Source: Streptomyces sp. NBC_00425 (GTDB lineage Bacteria > Actinomycetota > Actinomycetes > Streptomycetales > Streptomycetaceae). From it: 64,000 bases of DNA. The notes beneath the pieces were generated by a model, which saw nothing but the letters and a program-made list of their open reading frames with translations, did not search any database and had not been told where the DNA came from. Within the stretch, counting starts at the first letter, position 1, and every line of letters starts with the position of its first letter. Both the position numbers and the translations under genes were made by a program. Of this stretch, positions 54,199 to 64,000 are shown one piece after another. The stretch spans positions 4,154,001 to 4,218,000 of the forward strand of contig NZ_CP107928.1 of the NCBI RefSeq assembly GCF_036030735.1, written 5' to 3'.

Positions 54199-55928
54199 TG
54201 GGGATCGTCGACGACATCAAGGGCGGTCTGAACAGCGGTCTGGAGTACGGCGAGAATCTCGTCGACGAGGGCAAGAAGAAGCTCGGCGAGGGCATCGACT
54301 ACGTCACCGACAAGGCCGGCGACGGGCTCGACCACATAGGCCTGCACGGCGCCGCCGACGCGGTGGAGGACTTCGGCGACGAACTCGCCTCCGACCTCGG
54401 CGCCACCCCCGGGGAGCAGCAGCTCGGCCAGACCGAGCAGGCTGACGAGCTCGTCCACGGCAACCCCGCGAAGATCCGGGCGAGCGCCAAGCACCTCAAG
54501 GACTTCCAGGCCGCGTTCGACAAGGTCGGCGTCGGCATGAAGAAGGTCGACTCGGCCGGCTGGAAGGGCGTGGGCGGCGACGCCTTCCGCGAGAAGTTCG
54601 GTGTGCATCCCATGAAGTGGCTGTACGCGGCCGACGCCTGCGAGGCGGCCGGCGTGGCGCTGGACGCCTACGCGGACGCCGTCGAGTGGGCCCAGCGGCA
54701 GGCCCAGGAGGCCGTCGAGCAGTACAAGAAAGGCAAGAAGGCCTCCGTGGACGCCGTGGAGGCGTACAACAAGAAGGTCGACGCCTACAACGCCAAGATC
54801 AAGGCCGACCAGGATCCGGGGCCACAGCCCGAGCCGTTCCACGATCCGGGCATCGACGCGATGCGGGCGGCGCGGGCCAGACTCGCCCAGGCCCGCAAGC
54901 AGCGCAACCTCATCGCCGGCGAGGCGCAGACCCAGGTCAAGGCGGCGCTCGCCCACGCCCCCGCCGAACCGCCGCCGCTGGACCGGCTCGGCAACGACCT
55001 GGTCGACGGCTACCAGGCCTACAACACCGAGCTCACGCATGTCGTCGGCGGGGCCCTCAAGGGCACGGCGGGGCTGCTGAACTTCGTGCGCGGACTCAAC
55101 CCGACCGACCCGTACAACCTCACGCATCCGGCCGAATACATCCAGAACGTCAACATGACACTGGCCGGCCTCGTCTCCACCGCCGCCCACCCCGAACGCG
55201 TCGTCCAGGCGACGGTGGACGGTTTCAAGAAAGACCCTTCCGAATTCACCGGCAGACTCCTGCCCGAACTGCTCGGGACGAAGGGCGCGGGACTGGCGCG
55301 CGGCGGGCTGCGGCTGGGGATGAAGGAGGGCCTGGAGAGCGGCGCGGCGCAAGGCCTCAAATACGGGGACGACCTCGTCGCCGGGCAGAAGGCCGCGAAG
55401 GCGGCCGCGGACGCCCCCAAGGACTGGAGTGGTCTCGCCCGCAGCACGGATCACGTGTCGGAGAGGGCCATTCACGCCGACTCGGTGGATCCGAAGGTGG
55501 CCCAGGAATTCCTGGACGACCAGTACCCGTGGCTGAAGGACATCAACAACCGCTGGGAGGACGGGTACACGCAGAACTGCGCGCACACCACGGTCACGAC
55601 CGCGCGTCGGATGGAGGACATCGAGGTCAGCGCGGCGCCTCGGCCGGGCCCCGGACATCTGCCGCTGGAGCCGTTCAAGGTCCTGGACGAGACCCAGCCC
55701 TGGCGGAAGGCCGACAGCTACGATGATCTCATTCGCGACCTGCAGGCTCGCGGCGACGGGGCGAAGAGTGCCGTCTTCATCGGCCGAGGAAATTCGGGGC
55801 ACTTCTTCAATGCGGTGAACACCGAACACGGAGTGGTGTTCCTCGACGGGCAGACCGGAAAGCTAGCCACCCTGGAGAAGAACGTGGTGGAAATCCAGCA
55901 CGTCCCCTACGAAAAGGTAGTCAAGTAG
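54198..55928 (+). CDS. polymorphic toxin: WXG-type secretion module plus papain-fold (Tox-PL) domain
   Basis: A 576-aa protein. Residues ~1-250 are long helices with a WXG-type turn at W122 (DSAGWKGVGGDAFREKF), as in type VII secretion signals, followed by a coiled-coil-like stretch (KKASVDAVEAYNKKVDAYNA). Residues ~260-430 form a linker and pre-toxin region. The C-terminal ~130 residues match the papain-fold toxin (Tox-PL) pattern with catalytic C461 (YTQNCAHTTVTTARRME), H535 (NSGHFFNAVN) and D550 (GVVFLDGQTGK). This fold is a protease or glutamine deamidase in related toxins. An immunity-like gene starts directly after the stop. The target and the exact chemistry are unknown. Confidence 0.85.
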   Translation: MGIVDDIKGGLNSGLEYGENLVDEGKKKLGEGIDYVTDKAGDGLDHIGLHGAADAVEDFGDELASDLGATPGEQQLGQTEQADELVHGNPAKIRASAKHLKDFQAAFDKVGVGMKKVDSAGWKGVGGDAFREKFGVHPMKWLYAADACEAAGVALDAYADAVEWAQRQAQEAVEQYKKGKKASVDAVEAYNKKVDAYNAKIKADQDPGPQPEPFHDPGIDAMRAARARLAQARKQRNLIAGEAQTQVKAALAHAPAEPPPLDRLGNDLVDGYQAYNTELTHVVGGALKGTAGLLNFVRGLNPTDPYNLTHPAEYIQNVNMTLAGLVSTAAHPERVVQATVDGFKKDPSEFTGRLLPELLGTKGAGLARGGLRLGMKEGLESGAAQGLKYGDDLVAGQKAAKAAADAPKDWSGLARSTDHVSERAIHADSVDPKVAQEFLDDQYPWLKDINNRWEDGYTQNCAHTTVTTARRMEDIEVSAAPRPGPGHLPLEPFKVLDETQPWRKADSYDDLIRDLQARGDGAKSAVFIGRGNSGHFFNAVNTEHGVVFLDGQTGKLATLEKNVVEIQHVPYEKVVK

Positions 55929-56225
55929 ATGCCGAGCAGAGACGAGGCGCTGGATTCCGCAGCTGCGCTTCTCAGGAAGACCTATCCCGAGAAGACGGAA
56001 TCGCTGGTCATGCTTCCGGAGAAGTCCGTCGAACACCCCTACGGCTGGGTGATCGCCTTCGACTGGAAGGAGCACATCGAGACCGGGGACTGGCTGCTGT
56101 CGCCGATCACCAGTGTGGTCGTCGTGCCGCACGACGGAGGGAAGGCCCACTTCCCGCCGAGCGCCTTTCCGGTGGACGACTACATGTCCCGACGCGCTTC
56201 GGGCAACTGGCCCCCCAAGGAGTAG
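55929..56225 (+). CDS. YrhB/Imm35-like immunity protein
   Basis: A 98-aa protein that starts at the base after the toxin stop. It has an N-terminal helix (RDEALDSAAALLRKTY), a strand pair (YGWVIAFDWKEHIETGDWLL) and TSVVVVPHDGGKAHFPPSAF, the layout of YrhB-type (Imm35) immunity proteins. It should neutralise the papain-fold toxin of the same cell by binding it. A related domain is found twice in the next protein. Placement and family pattern support the call; no experiment is implied. Confidence 0.75.
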   Translation: MPSRDEALDSAAALLRKTYPEKTESLVMLPEKSVEHPYGWVIAFDWKEHIETGDWLLSPITSVVVVPHDGGKAHFPPSAFPVDDYMSRRASGNWPPKE

Positions 56226-56231
56226 GCAGCC

Positions 56232-57533
56232 GTGATGAGCCCTGACACCCGAGCGGCCGCGTGGCTGACCGACACATACCGGGGTCTGGTCGAACTCTCC
56301 GTTCCACGGCCGGTGCACGAGACTCCCACCGCCTGGATGTACTCCTGCCGCACCCTGACCCAGCCGGGCTACCCGGCCACGCCCATGCTCGCGGCCTCCG
56401 TCGTCGTCCCAAAGGACGGCAGCCCGCCCTTCCACCCGTCGGCCAGCGACCCCCTCGGGGACCTGGACGCGGTCGAGCCCCGGCAGGCGGCTCTCCGGGT
56501 CGCCGACCAGGCACGCCGGATCAACGCACGCGGCTGCCTGGTGGCCCTGCACTCCGCCGTCGAGCGTGCCCCGTCGGTCCCGTTGCCCTGGCAGCCCTCC
56601 GACGAGGCACCCGGCTGGTGGTCCAGGCTGACCCGGCGCTACTTCCCGTCGTTCCAGCGTGTTTCCGTGAGCGGCTGGGACGACGTGATCGGGGCCATGA
56701 GCGAGCCTGGTCCCGACACGCGGGGCGTGGTCTGGGTCCGCCGCGCGATCGGCGGCGTCGAGGCGTCCGGAAACCTCCTCTACGCGCACAACAACAACGG
56801 CCAGGTGGTCCTGTTGGACGGTCTGACCTCGTCCCTCGCCAGACTCGACAGGGCGGACCTGGTACACGAGCTGGTCTTCCTGCGCGCCCTGCCCGCGACG
56901 CGGGAAGCCCCGCCGCAGGCGTGGGAGCGCGAGGCGCCCGACTTCGCCTCCGCGGCCGCCAAGGCGCGGCTCTGGCTCGACGACGCATACGGCGGTCAGG
57001 TCGACCTGGTGGCGCCGACGGCCGAGGACGAGATCCGGCGGGGCTGGGTCTTCTCCTGCAACACCAGGCGGTTCCTGGACGGCGGGCGCTGGCAGGACGC
57101 CCTGCTCGACGCGACGATCGTCGTCCCCAAGGACAACGGCGCCCCGTTCGGCCTGCCCAACGCGGAGCCCTGGGCCTGGCTGGCGCGCTGGAACGCGGGC
57201 GAGAACCCGGGCCCGAAGGGCTTCCCCACACCGCCCCCGCCCGGCCGCGCCCTCTGGTTCGAGCCGACGCTCGCGGAGCTGGGCACCGTCCTGTCCACGT
57301 CCGAGCACGTCGACTGGCAGACCACGGCGGACGCCTTGTCGGCCCTGCCCGTCGGAGCGCGGGCGCTGGTCTGGGTACGGCGGACGGACGGCCGGTCGCG
57401 AGAAGCGGTGGGGTGGCTGCTGAACGCCGTCGTGACGGCGGAGGGCGTGATGCTGCTCGACGGTTCCTCGGGCGTCCCCCTGTCACTCGACCCGGCGGGA
57501 GTCCACCGCCTGCACGTGATCCGCTACCGCTGA
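56232..57533 (+). CDS. duplicated YrhB-like plus pseudo-toxin fusion protein
   Basis: A 433-aa protein made of two similar halves (about 1-220 and 225-433). Each half starts with a YrhB-like domain (AWLTDTYRGLVELSVPRPVH to AASVVVPKDG; ARLWLDDAYGGQVDLVAPTA to DATIVVPKDNG). Each then has a segment like the toxin's C-terminal strands (RGVVWVRRAIGGVEAS then VVLLDGLTSSLARLD; ARALVWVRRTDGRSREA then VMLLDGSSGVPLSLD). The LDG triplet is kept, but the toxin's GHFFN His is not, and no NC-type Cys is seen. It looks like immunity domains fused to inactive toxin mimics. AAGGAG lies before GTG 56232 (ATG 56235 is the alternative). Confidence 0.7.
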   Translation: MMSPDTRAAAWLTDTYRGLVELSVPRPVHETPTAWMYSCRTLTQPGYPATPMLAASVVVPKDGSPPFHPSASDPLGDLDAVEPRQAALRVADQARRINARGCLVALHSAVERAPSVPLPWQPSDEAPGWWSRLTRRYFPSFQRVSVSGWDDVIGAMSEPGPDTRGVVWVRRAIGGVEASGNLLYAHNNNGQVVLLDGLTSSLARLDRADLVHELVFLRALPATREAPPQAWEREAPDFASAAAKARLWLDDAYGGQVDLVAPTAEDEIRRGWVFSCNTRRFLDGGRWQDALLDATIVVPKDNGAPFGLPNAEPWAWLARWNAGENPGPKGFPTPPPPGRALWFEPTLAELGTVLSTSEHVDWQTTADALSALPVGARALVWVRRTDGRSREAVGWLLNAVVTAEGVMLLDGSSGVPLSLDPAGVHRLHVIRYR

Positions 57534-57846
57534 ACACCCGGCCTCTGCGGCGTGCATCGCCCACGGCCGGGACGAGTGCCGAGGAAGCGCTCTCAGCGGG
57601 CCTGTGCCGCTTCCTTCCCGTTCCCGAGGTGCCGGTGACCGCGGTACGCCCGGCGGCTTGGTCGTCGGGCGACTCGGACTCGATCGCGGTGCCGGCGGGG
57701 CGTTCACCGGGTCCTCGGTGGGCGCGGCCGCCTGGCCGGTCACCGAGACGCGCTGTGCCGGGTACCGCTACTCAGGCGGAACGCGGTGAGCGAATGAGTA
57801 GGTGCCCGGATGCCGCCGGAGCACCGATGCCGGTGGGATGGAAGCC
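57534..57846. other. gene-sparse stretch, no supported gene
   Basis: Between the duplicated protein gene and a small membrane protein gene lie 313 bp. One 61-codon frame (57604-57789, plus) has GC-rich third positions but no known similarity or ribosome site, and may be a gene fragment. No promoter, repeat or terminator stands out. Confidence 0.5.
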
Positions 57847-58155
57847 ATGACGACGCAGACCGCAGGTACCCCGCTTCCCGAGCCCCACAAGACGTGGTGG
57901 ACAGCCCCCTTCGCGGCCTCCGTGTTCGGACTGCCGGTCCTCGCGACGGAATACGCCGTCATCCTGGACCACGACGGCATGGGGCAGTACGGCGGCATGA
58001 TCTACACGGCCCTGGCCCTGTACGCCCTCGCCTGGGTCCTGCCGCACCGTCTCTCGCTTCGGATGCCCCGCATCCTGGCGGCCGGCGCGGCACTGCTGAT
58101 CACGCTCTTCCCGGTGGGGCTCCTGGTGCTACTGGCCGCGATGGTCTCCGCCTGA
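57847..58155 (+). CDS. small membrane protein
   Basis: A 102-aa protein with three predicted membrane segments (APFAASVFGLPVLATEYAVI, MIYTALALYALAWVL, ILAAGAALLITLFPVGLLVL). A GGATGGAAG-type weak ribosome site precedes the ATG at 57847. Its 3' end overlaps the convergent DUF397 gene by 27 bp. No family recognised. Confidence 0.65.
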   Translation: MTTQTAGTPLPEPHKTWWTAPFAASVFGLPVLATEYAVILDHDGMGQYGGMIYTALALYALAWVLPHRLSLRMPRILAAGAALLITLFPVGLLVLLAAMVSA

Positions 58156-58329
58156 CGCGTACGTCACGAACTCCGTCCAGGCGGCCGAGGCGACCTGGAA
58201 CGCGGGGCCGTCAACGACCTTGGAGTCACGGACGTGGACGGCGGCGGACGTGGTGGCGACTTCGACGCAGGAGTCGGCTTCACTGCTGCTGCTGTAGCTG
58301 CTCTTGAACCAGTGCAGGTCCCGGATCAT
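58129..58329 (-). CDS. DUF397 protein
   Basis: A 66-aa DUF397 protein (LHWFKSSYSSSSEADSCVEV, VRDSKVVDGPAFQVASAAW). In Streptomyces such proteins are encoded with an XRE/DUF5753 regulator and often an anti-sigma-type ATPase, and the set controls development or antibiotic genes. The start overlaps the XRE stop by four bases, so the pair is coupled. Confidence 0.9.
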   Translation of the reverse strand: MIRDLHWFKSSYSSSSEADSCVEVATTSAAVHVRDSKVVDGPAFQVASAAWTEFVTYASGGDHRGQ

Positions 58330-59210
58330 GTATCCCCCAGCAGTTGCTCGATGAAGGCCGACGACTCACGCGGAGTGAGCGCCTGAGCTCGGATGATGCC
58401 ATACCGCAGTTCAAGGATACGGAGCTGCTTCAGGTCGGATACCGCCCGACCGTTTGCCACCGCCGGCGAGCGCCCCACCGCCGAACCGTCGGCGAACTTC
58501 AGCACTTCGATGCCACCGGCCAGCCCCGCGTGTTCCTCTCGGTCCATCGGCATCACCTGCAGCTCGACGTTGCGCAACCGCCCGGTCTCCAGCAGGTGTT
58601 CGAGCTGGCGGCGCAGCACCGCCCGCCCCCCGAGCGGTCGTCGCAACGTCCATTCCTCCAGGATGAATCCGAGCTCGGGCATCGGGTCCCGATCGAACAC
58701 CGAACTGCGTGCGACGCGTGCAGCGACCCCTCGTGCCACCACGTCATCCGTATATGCGGGCCTCCGCATCTGCAGGAGCGCCCTCGTGTACTCCGGCGTC
58801 TGCAGCAGACCATGGATGCTCAGCGGATCGTAGAGCTGGATCTCGACCGCCCTCGCCTCCAGCTCCGCGATCTCCCGGACCTTCTTCGGGTACTGGACCC
58901 TCTTCACGTCCTCGTTCATGGCCGAGAGCAGGCCGCCCGCGCCCAGGATCTCGTCCGCCCTGTCCAGATACTCGGGGCGGGGGATCCGCCGGCCGCTCTC
59001 GATCTTGTAGACCATGTCCTCGCCGTACCCGACGGCCACCGCGAAGTCGGCGACCCGCATCGCCACGGCCTCCCGGCGCAGCTTCAGTTGGCGTCCCACC
59101 GTGGCGACGACCGCGACGCCCCATTCGTCGTCCGGGTCCACCTCCCAGCCCGGCTCGTCCGTCTCACCCGTCTCGTCCTTGAGCCGTACCGCCTGCCCGT
59201 CGACCGACAT
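58326..59210 (-). CDS. XRE-family regulator with DUF5753 domain
   Basis: A 294-aa regulator of the type that includes WhiJ. The helix-turn-helix is at about 35-75 (GRQLKLRREAVAMRVADFAV, GYGEDMVYKIESGRRIP). The rest is the DUF5753 domain, including VEIQLYDPLSIHGLLQTPEY and EHLLETGRLRNVELQVMPMD. It forms a unit with the DUF397 gene and diverges from an ATPase gene across ~86 bp that contain CCGGACA direct repeats (around 59270-59285). These regulators usually bind such repeats, which is a guess here. Confidence 0.93.
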   Translation of the reverse strand: MSVDGQAVRLKDETGETDEPGWEVDPDDEWGVAVVATVGRQLKLRREAVAMRVADFAVAVGYGEDMVYKIESGRRIPRPEYLDRADEILGAGGLLSAMNEDVKRVQYPKKVREIAELEARAVEIQLYDPLSIHGLLQTPEYTRALLQMRRPAYTDDVVARGVAARVARSSVFDRDPMPELGFILEEWTLRRPLGGRAVLRRQLEHLLETGRLRNVELQVMPMDREEHAGLAGGIEVLKFADGSAVGRSPAVANGRAVSDLKQLRILELRYGIIRAQALTPRESSAFIEQLLGDT

Positions 59211-59296
59211 CCCGCACCCCTCCGTCGTCCCGTCACACCTTCACGGCGATACCCGTGCGCCCGCCTCCGACAAGCCCGGACACGACCGGACAAGGG

Positions 59297-59851
59297 ATGG
59301 ACAGTGACCCTACGCAATCGCCCGATCACTGTTCACGGTACGCGGAGATCGCCACGCTGAGTGACGTGATTCAGGAAGACCACCGACCCGACTCCCCCGG
59401 CGTCGCCCTGCGCGACCTCGACGTGCGCCTGTCCGCCACGCCCCGCGGAGCTCGCCTCGCCCGCCTCCTCGCAACCGAGCACTCCGCGCCTGGGGGCTGC
59501 CGCTGGACCCGGCCGCGCTCCTCGTCGCCGAACTGGCCGCCAACGCCGTCACCCATGGACGCGTCCCCGGCCGCGACTTCCGCCTGCTCCTGTACGTCAT
59601 CGGCGACGCCCTCCGCATCGAGGTGACGGACACGCACGGTGACCTGATCGTGTCTACGACCGGCCGACGCAGAGGGCGAGTCGGGCCGCGGACTGCTTCT
59701 GGTGGACGCGCTGGCCGACCGCTGGGGAGTGCACGAGGGACGGTGGCCGCGCAAGACGGTCTGGGCCGAGATCCACGCGTCGTCCGCACGGGAAGCCGCT
59801 CCCCCGTGCTTCGGCGTCAGGGACGGTCTTCCCCAGGGGCCACCGGGGTGA
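59297..59851 (+). pseudogene. anti-sigma-type ATP-binding protein with two frame changes
   Basis: The sequence encodes a GHKL ATPase of the RsbW/anti-sigma type, but in two frames. Frame one gives DVRLSATPRGARLARLLATE. At about 59481 the frame must drop one base for LRAWGLPLDPAALLVAELAA and NAVTHG (the N box) through VIGDALRIEVTDTHGD. At about 59655-59665 it must return for ESGRGLLLVDALADRWGVHE (the G box). Read straight, it stops at 59626. The start near 59297 is uncertain. It is either a recent pseudogene or two sequencing errors; the two shifts compensate. Confidence 0.8.
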
Positions 59852-59879
59852 AATGACCCCACCAAGCCCCCCATGCGAC

Positions 59880-59914
59880 GGCCCCCGCAGGGACTGGCAT
59901 CCCTTGCGGGGGCC
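59880..59914. terminator. hairpin after the ATPase frame
   Basis: GGCCCCCGCAGGG pairs with CCCTTGCGGGGGCC (one bulged T) around ACTGGCAT. It lies 28 bases after the ATPase end and could serve as its terminator. Confidence 0.65.
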
Positions 59915-59970
59915 TGGCCACCGACGAAGCCGGCAACTTCCCGATGACCGCATCCCGGCGCCGAACATGC

Positions 59971-60008
59971 GAGAGGGCCCGTACGACCGGAGTCGTACGG
60001 GCCCTCTC
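59971..60008 (-). terminator. tuf terminator
   Basis: GAGAGGGCCCGTACGAC, CGGA, then the exact complement, a 17-bp perfect stem. It lies 45 bases after the tuf stop and ends the str operon. Confidence 0.9.
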
Positions 60009-60052
60009 AGGTTGCTCAGCTCAGGCTGGAGCTACCAGGTCGATCAACAGAC

Positions 60053-61246
<1,194 letters not shown>

Positions 61247-61284
61247 TGGGGTCCTCCTGGGAGTGGTTCTGGAACGCCTTGCTT

Positions 61285-61313
61285 CATCGGCGCCAGGTGA
61301 TCTTTGCTGTCAA
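61285..61313 (-). promoter_or_regulatory. possible tuf-specific promoter in the fusA-tuf gap
   Basis: A perfect -35 TTGACA (61313-61308) lies in the gap, but the -10 at 17-19 bases is poor (CCGATG/GATGAA). Streptomyces tuf1 is known to have its own promoter besides read-through from fusA. Confidence 0.4.
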
Positions 61314-61410
61314 ATCCCGGGGCCGGGGCAAACACCCACGATCCTTGACGAATGCGGGTGGTTGCCCCAGAGGCTCCGGAGTCAAGCCTAAAGCGTGTGA
61401 ACGCGGTGCG

Positions 61411-63537
<2,127 letters not shown>

Positions 63538-63576
63538 AAGGCTTTCGTCTTCTCTCGGTCTCGATGTGGGTAGCGA

Positions 63577-64000
63577 CTACCAGCGGTAGTGCGCGAAGGC
63601 CTTGTTGGACTCGGCCATCTTGTGGGTGTCCTCGCGCTTCTTCACAGCGGCGCCGAGGCCGTTGGACGCGTCGAGAAGCTCGTTGAGCAGGCGCTCGGTC
63701 ATGGTCTTCTCGCGACGGGCGCGGGAGTAGCCGACGAGCCAGCGCAGAGCAAGGGTGCTCGCGCGGCCGGGCTTGACCTCGATCGGGACCTGGTAGGTCG
63801 CGCCACCGACACGGCGGGACTTGACCTCGATGGTCGGCTTGATGTTCTCGAGAGCGCGCTTCAGCGTGATGACCGGGTCGTTGCCGGTCTTCTCGCGCAG
63901 GCCCTCCATGGCGCCGTAGACGATGCGCTCGGCGGTGGAGCGCTTGCCGTTCAGCAGCACCTTGTTGATGAGCGACGTGACAAGAGGAGAACCGTAGACC
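63577..64000 (-). CDS. rpsG: 30S ribosomal protein S7, N-terminus beyond window
   Basis: The gene runs off the right edge. From the edge inward the frame gives [20 protein letters not shown], so 140 residues are present and about 16 N-terminal ones (with the start) are missing. [20 protein letters not shown] and [20 protein letters not shown] are typical. S7 starts assembly of the 30S head. The ATG-like start at 63960 is only an internal codon. Confidence 0.98.
   Translation of the reverse strand, partial: VYGSPLVTSLINKVLLNGKRSTAERIVYGAMEGLREKTGNDPVITLKRALENIKPTIEVKSRRVGGATYQVPIEVKPGRASTLALRWLVGYSRARREKTMTERLLNELLDASNGLGAAVKKREDTHKMAESNKAFAHYRW

Noticed and set aside
57604..57789. 61-codon gene after the duplicated protein
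   Set aside because: Third positions are GC-rich but there is no ribosome site, no similarity and no support from spacing.

Overview
This is chromosomal DNA of a Streptomyces or a close relative. The evidence is very high GC with GC-rich third codon positions, frequent GTG starts, a Streptomyces-type S10-spc-alpha ribosomal cluster without rpsD, rpsZ and rpmJ of the zinc-binding type, glmS-coaA-glmM beside rplM-rpsI, and Streptomyces-typical modules (XRE/DUF397/ATPase, ECF42 with a DGPF partner, LCP, GH10 with CBM2). No tRNA, rRNA, CRISPR array or insertion sequence was seen.

Layout, left to right. 1-5.7 kb: two tandem polysaccharide deacetylase lipoproteins (the first runs off the left edge), a THUMP-like methyltransferase, an ECF42-type sigma factor with its DGPF/YCII partner and a matching candidate promoter, and an LCP glycopolymer transferase. 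5.7-10.8 kb: a xylan-use locus made of a secreted GH10-CBM2 xylanase, a LacI-type repressor and a divergent cytoplasmic GH3 glycosidase, with CGAAA-N-TTTCG-type operators. 10.8-14.4 kb: an M48 membrane protease coupled to a membrane protein, then a zinc-ribbon/peptidoglycan-binding protein. 14.4-23.6 kb: a conserved housekeeping block with the t6A genes tsaD, tsaB and tsaE, rimI, an alpha/beta hydrolase, alr, the NAD(P)HX repair gene and acpS; a seven-copy 17-bp tandem array abuts tsaE. 23.7-26.5 kb: a two-gene plus-strand unit of a helical-repeat protein and an unpaired M16-like membrane peptidase. 26.6-35.6 kb: glmS, coaA, a DUF389 protein, glmM, rplM-rpsI, a membrane-anchored protein and truA.

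35.7-52.3 kb is the ribosomal supercluster, all on the minus strand: rpsJ-rplC-rplD-rplW-rplB-rpsS-rplV-rpsC-rplP-rpmC-rpsQ, rplN-rplX-rplE-rpsZ-rpsH-rplF-rplR-rpsE-rpmD-rplO, secY-adk, map, infA-rpmJ-rpsM-rpsK-rpoA-rplQ. Strong stem-loops mark several internal boundaries. 60-64 kb is the end of the str operon: tuf, fusA and rpsG (5' end off the right edge).

Between the str and S10 operons (52.8-59.9 kb) lies an accessory island. It holds a compact plus-strand cassette in which genes overlap or nearly abut: an SseB-like protein, a helical protein, a 576-aa toxin with a WXG-type N-terminal module and a papain-fold (Tox-PL) C-terminal domain, a small YrhB/Imm35-like immunity protein, and a 433-aa protein made of two repeats. 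Each repeat appears to fuse an immunity-like domain to a toxin-like fold that has lost its catalytic residues. The island ends with an XRE/DUF397 regulatory pair and a divergent anti-sigma-type ATPase carrying two frame changes. This toxin/pseudo-toxin arrangement is the most unusual system in the window.
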